From assembly GCA_034439755.1 (NCBI GenBank), contig JAWXAZ010000062.1, positions 1 to 9,723 of the forward strand: 9,723 bases of DNA. The letters are read 5' to 3'. Position numbers and translations under genes: made by a program. This DNA is from B1 sp034439755 (lineage in GTDB: Bacteria; Bacteroidota; Bacteroidia; UKL13-3). Under the pieces are notes generated by a model that saw only the letters and a list, made by a program, of their open reading frames with translations, did not search any database and was not told where the DNA came from. Positions within the stretch are counted from its first letter, which is position 1. Every line of letters begins with the position of its first letter. Below, piece after piece: positions 1-5,852 of this stretch.

Positions 1-112
1 GCGTTTGGTTCAAACCGTATTATCTTTGCCTATGCATACAGAGATGAGCAGAGAAATGGTTGAGTTTATTTGCAGTAATTTGTTGGCGCTTTTGGAACAC
101 AAACAAGCTTGA
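1..112 (+). CDS. DegT/DnrJ/EryC1/StrS-family aminotransferase, C-terminal end only
   Basis: A reading frame enters from the left edge (first whole codon at position 2) and ends at TGA 110-112, giving 36 residues. The stretch VLSLPMHTEMS is the typical C-terminal segment of PLP-dependent sugar aminotransferases of the DegT/DnrJ/EryC1/StrS family, where the LPMH motif lies shortly before the last helix; the following EMVEFICSNLLALLE fits that helix. These enzymes transfer an amino group to a nucleotide-linked keto sugar in the cytoplasm during surface-polysaccharide synthesis. The oxidoreductase 2.2 kb downstream is of a family that often accompanies them. The active-site lysine and the rest of the protein lie outside the window, so the exact sugar cannot be inferred. 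The identification rests on one short motif. Confidence 0.7.
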   Translation, partial: RLVQTVLSLPMHTEMSREMVEFICSNLLALLEHKQA

Positions 113-155
113 TTTTTTTGAAGGAATCACCTGAGTATTGGCATTACTTAACTAC

Positions 156-302
156 CTATTTTAAGTATGCTTTTACACCGCGGTAATGGAAGGTGCCGTT
201 TGCAATTTCAGTTTTTATTTGAAGGATTTCTGCTTGGTATTCATCTGGAGGTAGCTCCAATGAACCAGTTCCATCCACAGTTTTAATGTATATTTTTTGC
301 AT
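156..302 (-). CDS. small hypothetical protein, 48 aa
   Basis: An ATG at 302-300 opens a frame of 48 codons ending at TAG 158-156. The product starts MQKIYIKTVDGTGSLELPPD and ends YRGVKAYLK. Its composition is protein-like: mixed hydrophobic and charged residues, a GTG turn, a PPDEY segment and an amphipathic stretch EILQIKTEI. I do not recognise the family and see no signal peptide or membrane segment. It converges on the aminotransferase end, with 43 bp between the two stops. Its upstream side is the heptamer array starting at 337, so any promoter would have to lie inside or beyond that array and none is obvious. It may be a real small protein or the tail of a larger gene cut off by the repeats. 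Confidence 0.45.
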   Translation of the reverse strand: MQKIYIKTVDGTGSLELPPDEYQAEILQIKTEIANGTFHYRGVKAYLK

Positions 303-336
303 ATTAATTCATAGTTTAAAGTTCCTACTTACTACT

Positions 337-462
337 TCATAACTCACACCTCCTAATTCATAACTCATAACTCATAATTCATAACTCATAATTCATAATT
401 CATAATTCATAACTCATAACTCATAATTCATAACTCATAATTCATAACTCATAATTCACAAC
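337..462. repeat. heptamer array 1, TCATAAY, 18 units
   Basis: Eighteen consecutive 7-bp units run in exact phase. The fourteen units at 358-455 are all TCATAAC or TCATAAT, differing only at the seventh base. The edge units are degenerate (TCACACC and TCCTAAT on the left, TCACAAC on the right). No gene is encoded here. The same unit and orientation recur at 5589-5742, 7714-7895 and inside the oxidoreductase at 2697-2724. Confidence 0.95.
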
Positions 463-516
463 CCCTTTCTCGCAGAGGCGTGGAGCAACCGCTGAGTGCA
501 CCGAGGGTTTTTTATG
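463..516. repeat. degenerate GC-rich interspersed repeat, module A copy 1
   Basis: This stretch resembles 7629-7680 and 9376-9427, and more weakly 5361-5410. Shared words are TCTCGC, GAGCAACCGCTGAG (compare GAGGAACCGCTGAG) and GCACCGAGG (compare GCACACAGAG). It is clearly GC-richer than its surroundings and each copy follows or precedes TCATAAY units. It divides naturally into degenerate 7-bp words. It ends in a T run (508-513) that could help termination, but no clean hairpin is present. Confidence 0.7.
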
Positions 517-529
517 TTAAAAATTGCGT

Positions 530-560
530 CTTGCAAATGCTGAATAAAAATATAAATTTG
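530..560 (+). promoter_or_regulatory. Bacteroidota-type promoter for the Uma2 pair
   Basis: CTTG at 530-533 is followed after 19 bp by TAAATTTG at 553-560, matching the Bacteroidota pattern TTTG-N19-TAnnTTTG except for one base in the -33 box. The first start codon lies 19 bp beyond the -7 box, leaving a leader of about 12 nt. Nothing comparable is seen between the two Uma2 genes, so both are probably transcribed from here. Confidence 0.6.
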
Positions 561-579
561 TAAGTAATTTATTGAAAAC

Positions 580-1164
580 ATGGAAGTAATAGAACCAGAT
601 ATGGCTTATGGTAATTACTCGTATGCCGATTATTTAACATGGACTATGGAGGAAATGGTAGAGGTAATTAAAGGTCGTGTTTTTAAAATGACCGCACCAA
701 AAAGAATACACCAAGAAATATCTTGGAAAATATCTCTAAAAATAGGAAATCATTTAATAGGCAAAAAATGTAAAGCGTATGCAGCACCTTTCGATGTGCG
801 ATTGCCTTTAAAATCAAAACGCAACGAGGATATTTTTACGGTAGTTCAACCTGATATTTGCGTTATTTGCGATATAGATAAATTAGACGATGCTGGTTGT
901 ATTGGTGCGCCAGACCTTATTGTTGAAATACTTTCGAAAGGAAATAATAAAAAGGAACTTAAAAACAAATTTGAAGTTTACGAAGAAAGTGGCGTAAAAG
1001 AATATTGGATTATTCAGCCAGAGGAACAAACCTTAACTATTAATACTTTGGTAAATGGAAAGTATACTTCTTCGAGATTACTCACCAATGGTGATGAAAT
1101 AGCTACACCAATTTTACCAGGATTTATTCTAAATTTAGAAGAAGTCTTTGACCAGTTAAATTAG
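580..1164 (+). CDS. Uma2 family (DUF820) PD-(D/E)XK endonuclease-like protein, copy 1
   Basis: This 194-residue protein has the Uma2/DUF820 layout: an N-terminal segment with MEEMVEVIKGRVFKM, a core with VQPDICVI (D92), then GAPDLIVEILS (D112, E116) and the conserved tail YEESGVKEYWII. These acidic residues sit where PD-(D/E)XK nucleases coordinate metal. The family is predicted to fold as a nuclease and is expanded in many bacteria, but its cellular role is not established. Length is normal for the family. The ATG at 580 was chosen because it lies just downstream of a good promoter and because the duplicate gene starts at the same residue. It is followed after 8 bp by a near-identical copy. 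It could be a domesticated mobile nuclease, an accessory defence protein or a toxin-like protein; the sequence does not decide. Confidence 0.9.
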   Translation: MEVIEPDMAYGNYSYADYLTWTMEEMVEVIKGRVFKMTAPKRIHQEISWKISLKIGNHLIGKKCKAYAAPFDVRLPLKSKRNEDIFTVVQPDICVICDIDKLDDAGCIGAPDLIVEILSKGNNKKELKNKFEVYEESGVKEYWIIQPEEQTLTINTLVNGKYTSSRLLTNGDEIATPILPGFILNLEEVFDQLN

Positions 1165-1172
1165 TTAAAAAC

Positions 1173-1757
1173 ATGGAAGTAAAAGAACCAGATATGGCTT
1201 ATGGAAATTACTCGTATGCCGATTATTTAACATGGACCATGGAGGAAATGGTGGAGGTAATTAAAGGTCGTGTTTTTAAAATGACCGCGCCTAAAAGAAT
1301 TCACCAAAAAATTTCATGGAACCTATCAAGGGAAATAGGTGTTTATTTAAAAAATAAAAAATGTAAAGCGTATGCAGCACCCTTCGATGTGCGATTGCCT
1401 ATAAAATCGAAACGCAACGAGGATATTTTTACTGTGGTTCAACCTGATATTTGTGTAATCTGTGATTTAGAAAAATTAGATGACTATGGGTGCGTTGGTG
1501 CGCCAGATTTAGTAATTGAAATTTTGTCTGAAGGCAATAACAAAAAAGAGCTAAAAAATAAATACGAAGTTTACGAAGAAAGTGGTGTTAAAGAATATTG
1601 GATTATAAATTCTATGGGGCAAACGCTAACCATAAATACTTTGGTTAATGGCAAATACCAAGCGTCGAGATTACTTACCAGTGGCGATGAAATTACTACA
1701 CCAATTTTGCCCGAATTTATTTTAAGTTTAGAAGATGTTTTTGATAATTTAAATTAG
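1173..1757 (+). CDS. Uma2 family (DUF820) PD-(D/E)XK endonuclease-like protein, copy 2
   Basis: This is a tandem duplicate of the preceding gene, also 194 residues, with 31 differences by direct comparison (about 84% identity) and no insertions. It keeps D92, D112 and E116 and the YEESGVKEYWII tail, so the predicted active site is intact in both. The repeated unit, start to start, is 593 bp. The 8-bp gap and the lack of a promoter between them suggest one transcript. Divergence is uneven: residues 1-45 differ once, while residues 46-61 differ at nine positions, which may alter recognition. The role is as uncertain as that of copy 1. No clear terminator follows; 1758-1874 is AT-rich with nothing recognisable. 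Confidence 0.9.
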   Translation: MEVKEPDMAYGNYSYADYLTWTMEEMVEVIKGRVFKMTAPKRIHQKISWNLSREIGVYLKNKKCKAYAAPFDVRLPIKSKRNEDIFTVVQPDICVICDLEKLDDYGCVGAPDLVIEILSEGNNKKELKNKYEVYEESGVKEYWIINSMGQTLTINTLVNGKYQASRLLTSGDEITTPILPEFILSLEDVFDNLN

Positions 1758-1875
1758 CAATTAATTTCTAATTATTAACGGCTATTTTGCCATAATTTAT
1801 TGCCGCTTTGAAAAAAATGGAATAAAAAAAATTTAATCAATTTACATTATTGTTTGCTGTAAACAAAATGCTTCT

Positions 1876-2026
1876 AACCCAAATTCAGCATTAAAAAATG
1901 CTAAATCTAATAAATGATTGTAATTCAATTCTGTATGCACGGTATTAAAACAATCATTGCCTTTAGGAACATCCAACTAAATTAAATCGTTCGATTTTCC
2001 AAACCTCCTATTGATTAATTTGGGTT
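1876..2026. mobile_element. 151-bp element with perfect terminal inverted repeats, copy 1
   Basis: The element begins AACCCAAATT and ends AATTTGGGTT, a perfect 10-bp inverted repeat (11 bp here if the flanking T and A are counted). It aligns without a gap to 5853-6003 over all 151 positions, with 31 mismatches (about 79% identity), and similarity stops at the inverted repeats. The right 43 bp are nearly invariant, with 2 mismatches. Internal short hairpins are visible, for example AGCATT/AATGCT at 1887-1902. TA flanks this copy on both sides, as some transposons produce, but not copy 2. It is too short to encode a transposase, so it could be a MITE-like element or a structured RNA or DNA element. 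Confidence 0.65.
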
Positions 2027-2162
2027 AAACAAGGCGAGCGCCACCGCTTGGTTGGACTAAAAGATTATGCCGTAATTGCAGAAATCTGGCAACACATTGA
2101 TGCAAATAATCCATCTGACTGAAGATGACATAGTGCGCGTTCAGGCCGATTGCGGTAGATAG
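2021..2162 (+). pseudogene. frameshifted remnant of an unrecognised gene
   Basis: Reading from the right end of the 151-bp element, a protein-like frame gives KQGERHRLVGLKDYAVIAE and continues IWQHIDANNP before losing sense near 2111-2119. A one-base forward shift at about 2111 continues HLTEDDIVRVQADCGR and stops at TAG 2160-2162. Both halves look like real protein sequence (amphipathic helices, a TEDD turn), so this is most simply the C-terminal end of a gene with a single-base change. The family is not recognised and no start is present: the 5' part is missing or was replaced by the element. A strong terminator follows 34 bp downstream, which fits the end of a former transcription unit. 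Confidence 0.45.
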
Positions 2163-2196
2163 TTTTACACAGCAACTAGTAGTATTCCTTCCTATT

Positions 2197-2233
2197 AATC
2201 CTAAATTCCATAGAGAGTTTAGGATTTTTTTTT
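2197..2233 (+). terminator. Rho-independent terminator
   Basis: AATCCTAAA (2197-2205) and TTTAGGATT (2218-2226) form a perfect 9-bp stem with a 12-nt loop, followed by seven more T residues to 2233. It ends transcription coming from the remnant at 2021-2162 and, failing an earlier stop, from the Uma2 genes. It separates them from the oxidoreductase. Confidence 0.85.
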
Positions 2234-2310
2234 AATATTGGACTCAGAACAAATTAGCTTTGTGGATTCGTACTATGCAATCTCCAAAGCCCCCAATGAA
2301 AAATTATTAG

Positions 2311-3450
2311 GTGAGCAACTTACAATTCATATTAATAGGCCACGGCCATATTGGCCAACGCCACGCCGCAATTATAAACGCCATGCCAGGTTGTGAGTTG
2401 GCAGCCATTATAGAACCCAGCCTCGTTTGCCGCAGCCTTGGCGAAGGAGGAAACGAGAAACGAGAAGCGAGAAACGAGACCGAAGGGATAAGAGACCAGA
2501 ATCCAGAGACCAGAGGAATAAGAGACCAGAATCCAGAGACCGGAGGGATAAGAGACCAGAATCCAGAGACCAGAGGGATAAGAGACCAGAATCCAGAGAC
2601 CAGAGGGATAAGAGACCAGAATCCAGAGACCAGAGACCAGAAAATACAATTGAGAAGCGAGACAGCATGGTTTGAAACTATAGAAGAATTTTTAATTCAT
2701 AATTCAAAATTCATAATTCAAAATTCAGTAGCTGTTCTCGCCACCCCAAACAACCTCCACTGCGCCCAAGCCATACAATGCCTAGAGGCAGGCATGCACG
2801 TGGTAATAGAAAAGCCCATGGGCTTGCGTGCAGAAGAATGCAAGCGGGTGATTGAAGTTGCCAAGCGTGCCAATAGAAAAGTGTTTTGCGTAATGCAGAA
2901 CAGGTATTCGCCACCTGCTAAATGGTTGAAAGAAATGGTTGGTTCGAACCGACTTGGAAAAATATACCAAGTGCAGGTGAATTGCTTTTGGAATAGGGGA
3001 GCTGCCTATTATGCAGAAAGTGATTGGAAAGGGAAACTAGCGCAAGATGGCGGCACGCTGTTTACCCAATTTAGCCATTTTGTAGATACCCTCTTTTGGC
3101 TTTTTGGTAGCCTTGAACCGATATCTGCCCAGTTCTACAACCACAACCATAAGTATTTGGAATTTGAGGATAGTGGGGTGGTAACAGCAAGAGGCGAGAA
3201 TCCAGAGACCAGAGACCAAAGTCCAGATTTAAGAAGCGAGACCCTATCTTCCAAAACCCATAACCCAAACGCCCAAAACCCAAACCTCATAACCCAAAAC
3301 CTAACGCCCATAACCCAAACCCCAATACCAAACGCCCAAAACCCAAACCTCATAACCCAAAACCTAACGCCCAAAACCCAAAACCCAACGCCCAAACCCC
3401 AAAACCTAACGCCCAAAACCCAAACCCCACAACCCAAAACCAATCCATAA
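2311..3450 (+). CDS. GFO/IDH/MocA-family oxidoreductase, N-terminal and central part, with inserted repeats
   Basis: The GTG start at 2311 is the first possible in-frame start and gives the expected beginning of a Rossmann fold, LIGHGHIGQRH (GxGxxG at residues 10-15). Further family marks are VAVLATPNNLH (140-150), the EKP motif (E167-K168-P169), RYSPPAKWLKE, and GGTLFTQFSHFVD with the catalytic-type H256 and D259. The family oxidises or reduces sugars, often nucleotide sugars, with NAD(P). Two blocks do not belong to the fold: residues about 39-118, containing five GIRDQNPETR units, and LIHNSKFIIQNS (128-139), translated from TCATAAT/TCAAAAT heptamers. Both sit between fold elements and keep frame. 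A third block, from about residue 295, is translated heptamer repeat that runs to TAA 3448-3450, so this frame lacks the C-terminus. The rest lies in another frame up to 3782. It is either a pseudogene or a switchable gene. Confidence 0.8.
   Translation: MSNLQFILIGHGHIGQRHAAIINAMPGCELAAIIEPSLVCRSLGEGGNEKREARNETEGIRDQNPETRGIRDQNPETGGIRDQNPETRGIRDQNPETRGIRDQNPETRDQKIQLRSETAWFETIEEFLIHNSKFIIQNSVAVLATPNNLHCAQAIQCLEAGMHVVIEKPMGLRAEECKRVIEVAKRANRKVFCVMQNRYSPPAKWLKEMVGSNRLGKIYQVQVNCFWNRGAAYYAESDWKGKLAQDGGTLFTQFSHFVDTLFWLFGSLEPISAQFYNHNHKYLEFEDSGVVTARGENPETRDQSPDLRSETLSSKTHNPNAQNPNLITQNLTPITQTPIPNAQNPNLITQNLTPKTQNPTPKPQNLTPKTQTPQPKTNP
2426..2666 (+). repeat. composite repeat insertion 1 inside the oxidoreductase, with a 30-bp tandem
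   Basis: The insertion opens with GCCGCAGCCTTGGCGAAGG, a motif close to that at 5296-5318, then ACGAGAA-type heptamers. Five head-to-tail 30-bp units follow at 2485-2634, each encoding GIRDQNPETR with one R-to-G variant. The 30-bp unit itself contains AGAGACC/AGAATCC heptamers. Being a multiple of 3, it keeps the host frame open and adds about 80 residues to the loop after the second strand of the Rossmann fold. Confidence 0.9.
2697..2724 (+). repeat. four TCAWAAT heptamers inside the oxidoreductase
   Basis: Units TCATAAT, TCAAAAT, TCATAAT and TCAAAAT run in phase and encode the odd peptide LIHNSKFIIQNS just before the conserved strand VAVLATPN. They match the intergenic TCATAAY arrays in sequence and orientation, so the same repeat has entered coding DNA. 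Confidence 0.85.
3193..3440 (+). repeat. heptamer insertion 3 (AGAGACC then ACCCAAA type) inside the oxidoreductase
   Basis: From 3193 to about 3252 the sequence is AGAGACC/AGAATCC-type repeat. From 3253 it is almost pure C and A, built on ACCCAAA with variants GCCCAAA, ACCTAAC and CCTCATA. A 46-bp stretch at 3265-3310 recurs exactly at 3328-3373, an offset of 63 bp. The array replaces the strand that in homologues links the FEDSGVV segment to the TFNYSTSAY segment and shifts the downstream frame. Frame 1 is open through it to 3447; frame 3 is open from 3264 onwards. Confidence 0.9.
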
Positions 3451-3782
3451 TTACATTCAATTATTCCACTTCGGCATATAATCAAAATTTGGAGAGCAGT
3501 ATAACGATATTGGCAGAGCATGGCACCATAAAGGTGGGAGGGCAGTATATGGAGCAGGTGATTGCTTGTGAGGTAAAAGATTACGTGATGCCCGAGTTGG
3601 CCGCTACTTTGCCACCCAATGATTATGGCACCTATAAGGGCAGTGCCAGCAACCATGCTTTTGTGTACCAGAACGTGGTGGATGTGTTGGAGGGGAGAGA
3701 GGAGATACATTGTACCGCAGAAGAAGGCTTGAAGGTGGTGGCGTTTATTGAGAAGGTTTATTCATTTAGGGGGAAGAGTTAA
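3444..3782 (+). pseudogene. C-terminal part of the same oxidoreductase, in a different frame
   Basis: Starting at TCC 3444, this frame reads SIITFNYSTSAYNQNLESSI and continues ILAEHGTIKVGGQYMEQV, then NDYGTYKGSASNHAFVYQN and a final helix, ending at TAA 3780-3782. This is the usual C-terminal sheet and helix of GFO/IDH/MocA proteins of the nucleotide-sugar type, and it picks up exactly where the N-terminal part breaks off at FEDSGVV. It is in reading frame 3, whereas the N-terminal part is in frame 1. The only available start is TTG 3489, in the middle of a strand, so separate translation of a useful protein is unlikely. With the inserted repeats removed, the two parts together give about the normal 330-360 residues. 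Confidence 0.85.
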
Positions 3783-3792
3783 GAGGGAAGGA

Positions 3793-3904
3793 ACGAGGAA
3801 CTAGAAACCAGAAACCAGAAACCAGAAACCAGAAGCCGGAAACGAGAAACGAGAAACCAGAAACCAGAAACCAGAAACCAGAAGCCAGAAGCCGGTAGCC
3901 AGAT
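3793..3904. repeat. heptamer array, ACCAGAA/ACGAGAA type, 16 units
   Basis: Sixteen 7-bp units run in perfect phase: eight exact ACCAGAA units, two ACGAGAA and variants such as GCCGGAA, GCCAGAA and ACTAGAA. It starts 10 bp after the oxidoreductase stop codon. The sequence from 3905 to 4026 degrades into weaker C/A-rich and TCATAAC-like words and holds no gene that I can support. Confidence 0.95.
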
Positions 3905-4028
3905 TTTACTCATAACTCCTACCTCATACCTCACAAACCATTCCCCAAAGAAAGAGAACAAAATCGCGCCCCTCGCAAAAAATCTGGCCAACAACCAAAA
4001 GCCAATAACAAATAGCCTCTCCTAAAAA

Positions 4029-4079
4029 TGCACATTGTGTTGTGCAGTATTTGCGTATATTTGTCAACTACAATGTGCA
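4029..4079 (+). promoter_or_regulatory. promoter of the ATPase gene, framed by a perfect 10-bp inverted repeat
   Basis: ATTG (4034-4037) and TATATTTG (4056-4063), 18 bp apart, form a Bacteroidota-type promoter. Around it, TGCACATTGT (4029-4038) and ACAATGTGCA (4070-4079) are exact reverse complements. The left arm overlaps the -33 box and the right arm lies at the expected transcription start. This is the placing of an operator pair for a repressor, although a hairpin at the 5' end of the RNA is not excluded. It also shows that translation starts at ATG 4083 rather than at any upstream codon. Confidence 0.6.
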
Positions 4080-4082
4080 ATT

Positions 4083-5276
4083 ATGGAAATTTTGTTAGAG
4101 CAATCGGAGCGTTTAGTAACCCGAGTGGGAACTAATTTTAGGCGGTATTTGTTTGATATTATTCATTGGGAAAGCTCCTTAATTGGTATAAAAGGAGCGC
4201 GGGGAACGGGTAAAACCACCTTATTGTTGCAATGGCTAAAGGATAAAAAAATGCCTACAGGGCAAGCAGCCTATTTTTCATTAGATGATTTGTACTTTAC
4301 GGCACATACTTTAAAAGAAACGGTTGCTACATTTTATAAAAATGGGGGTAAAATTTTGGTTTTGGATGAGGTACACAAGTATAAAAATTGGTCCTTGGAA
4401 ATTAAGAATATTCATGATTTTTTTCCCGACGTAAAAATTGTATTTACTGGTTCATCTATCATAGATATTAGTAAGCAGGAAGGGGATTTAAGTCGCCGTG
4501 CATTGATGTATGAGTTGCCGGGATTATCCTATAGGGAGTATCTAGAGATGCAGGGCATTGTTCGTATACCAGCTATTAGCTTAGAAGATTTGCTTTTTGA
4601 GCGCGCATCGGTAAGGGAGTTAATACCCGCAGATTTTCGTCCGCTTGCTCATTTTATTACTTACCTTAAGTATGGATATTACCCTTTTGGGGTTGCTGAA
4701 GATTCTATGGTTCACCAGAGAATAAACCAGTTGATAAGAACGATTGTGGAGGTAGATATGGCAGAATTAAAAGATTTTGATAGTAGGAACGCTAAAAAGC
4801 TTTTGCAGTTAGTCTATTTAATTGCCCAGCAAGTGCCGTTTAAGCCTAATATTTCTGCGCTATCTGAGCGCATTGGTGTTCATAGGAATTCATTAAATAA
4901 CTACTTGCATTATTTGGATCAAGCCAAAATAATATCTTTACTTTTTGCGGCGGGTAACAGCACAGCTATATTGCAAAAGCCTGAAAAAATATTTTTAAAT
5001 AACACCACATTATTAGCTGCACTAGCCGAGGATCAATTGAAAATAGGAACCTTGCGTGAAACTTTTTTTCTATCGCAACTAAAACCACTTCATCAAGTAT
5101 ATTTACCAAAGCAAGGAGACTTTTTGGTAAATAGAAAATATACATTTGAGGTGGGAGGAAAAGGAAAGGGCACAAAGCAATTGTCTGATTTAGAAAATGC
5201 CTGGGTGGTAAAAGATGATATTGAATTTCCAGTGCTAAATGCTATACCGCTTTGGATGTTTGGCTTACTTTATTGA
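4083..5276 (+). CDS. AAA+ ATPase with DUF4143-type C-terminal domain
   Basis: The 397-residue protein has a Walker A motif GARGTGKT (38-45), Walker B ILVLDE (91-96) and a sensor-like IVFTGSS (119-125), followed by the long helical middle and C-terminal domain of the DUF4143 branch. Near the end, GDFLV (D346) and FEVGGK (E356, K360) occupy the places of a PD-(D/E)XK-like core, though this branch carries EVGGK rather than the classical ExK. Such ATPases are widespread accessory proteins in Bacteroidota and archaea with no settled role. ATG 4083 is chosen because an earlier in-frame TTG (4035) would lie inside the promoter. It is monocistronic, with the repeat-rich stretch from 5277 behind it. 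It is only distantly related to the second ATPase at 7889-9178. Confidence 0.88.
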   Translation: MEILLEQSERLVTRVGTNFRRYLFDIIHWESSLIGIKGARGTGKTTLLLQWLKDKKMPTGQAAYFSLDDLYFTAHTLKETVATFYKNGGKILVLDEVHKYKNWSLEIKNIHDFFPDVKIVFTGSSIIDISKQEGDLSRRALMYELPGLSYREYLEMQGIVRIPAISLEDLLFERASVRELIPADFRPLAHFITYLKYGYYPFGVAEDSMVHQRINQLIRTIVEVDMAELKDFDSRNAKKLLQLVYLIAQQVPFKPNISALSERIGVHRNSLNNYLHYLDQAKIISLLFAAGNSTAILQKPEKIFLNNTTLLAALAEDQLKIGTLRETFFLSQLKPLHQVYLPKQGDFLVNRKYTFEVGGKGKGTKQLSDLENAWVVKDDIEFPVLNAIPLWMFGLLY

Positions 5277-5290
5277 GGTTATTCAACTTT

Positions 5291-5353
5291 GTGGGCGCCG
5301 AAGCTTTGTCGAAGGAGGAAGCGAAGGAGTAGACAGAGACGAGAAACCAGATT
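5291..5353. repeat. short interspersed repeat (GCCGAAGCTTTG module plus ACGAGAA words)
   Basis: GCCGAAGCTTTGTCGAAGGA and the following AGGAAGCGAAG resemble the start of the insertion in the oxidoreductase (2426-2456), which also passes into ACGAGAA heptamers. Here the tail is AGAGACGAGAAACCAGATTTT and a short ACTCATAA word; the same ending, AACCAGATTTTACTCATAA or close to it, is seen at 3895-3917 and 9287-9305. Confidence 0.65.
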
Positions 5354-5360
5354 TTACTCA

Positions 5361-5588
5361 TAAGCCTTTCTCCCGGGGGTGATTTGGAACCTCGGAGGAC
5401 ACAGAGGATTTAAAAAAAACTCCGCGAACCCAAGGCACCCTCCACGAACCCAACGCACCCTCCGCGATGGAAGATGCCAGAAACGAGATTTAAATTCATA
5501 ATTCATAACTCATACTTTAGCCTACTTGTGCAATTAATTATGAATTTTGAATTATGAATTATGAAACAAAAAACCTTCATTAACCAAC
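5361..5588. repeat. composite interspersed repeat, copy 1 (modules A, B, C)
   Basis: Module A is a degenerate GC-rich stretch (5361-5410). Module B is two 20-bp units of the type GCGAACCCAACGCACCCTCC (5424-5463) followed by GCGATGGAAGATGCCAGAAA. Module C runs from CTTTAGCCTACTTGTGCAAT at 5515 through ATTATGA-type heptamers to AACCTTCATTAACCA at 5586. Modules B and C match 9438-9640 closely and in the same orientation. Module C carries the heptamer in reverse complement (ATTATGA), next to forward TCATAAT units, so the two can pair as a hairpin. Confidence 0.85.
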
Positions 5589-5742
5589 TCATAATTCATA
5601 ACTCATAATTCATAATTCATAACTCATAATTCATAACTCATAACTCATAATTCATAACTCATAATTCATAATTCATAACTCATAACTCATAATTCATAAT
5701 TCATAACTCATAATTCATAACTCATAATTCATAATTCATAAC
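5589..5742. repeat. heptamer array 2, TCATAAY, 22 perfect units
   Basis: Twenty-two units in unbroken phase are all TCATAAT or TCATAAC; only the seventh base varies, in the order T C T T C T C C T C T T C C T T C T C T T C. There is no gene on either strand. A minus-strand frame that ends in it at 5729 takes its stop codon from the array and is not considered coding. Confidence 0.97.
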
Positions 5743-5852
5743 TCATCTTTTTTGCTGTTTGTATAAGATCAAAGCATAAACTGAACCAATTAAAATAGGA
5801 TATGCTCCAAGGTGGTGTTTTTATGGGTTGTAGAGAAATATTATGCAGGTTA

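Noticed and set aside
2238..2396. Short plus frame giving LDSEQISFVDSYYAISKAPN and continuing across the oxidoreductase start
   Set aside because: It looks mildly protein-like, but has only a TTG start beside the terminator T run, overlaps the oxidoreductase in another frame and loses sense after about 30 residues.
2332..2675. Several ORFs on both strands across the 30-bp repeats, with periodic peptides such as GLWILVSYPS
   Set aside because: They are shadows of the repeat, which lacks stops in several frames; the plus frame with the Rossmann and EKP motifs is the real one.
3253..3447. Programmed -1 ribosomal frameshifting at A-AAC-CCA words to join the oxidoreductase frames
   Set aside because: The words are present many times simply because of the repeat; no stimulatory structure is evident, and a change of one repeat unit explains the offset more simply.
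3135..3710. Minus-strand 191-residue ORF
   Set aside because: Its composition (long GFWVLGV-type runs) is the reverse of the ACCCAAA array and of the oxidoreductase; no recognisable domain.
4068..4085. Resemblance of CTAC..TGTGCAATTA before the first ATPase to module C (CTACTTGTGCAATTA)
   Set aside because: The shared exact word is only about 10 bases in AT-rich DNA; not enough to claim a common origin.
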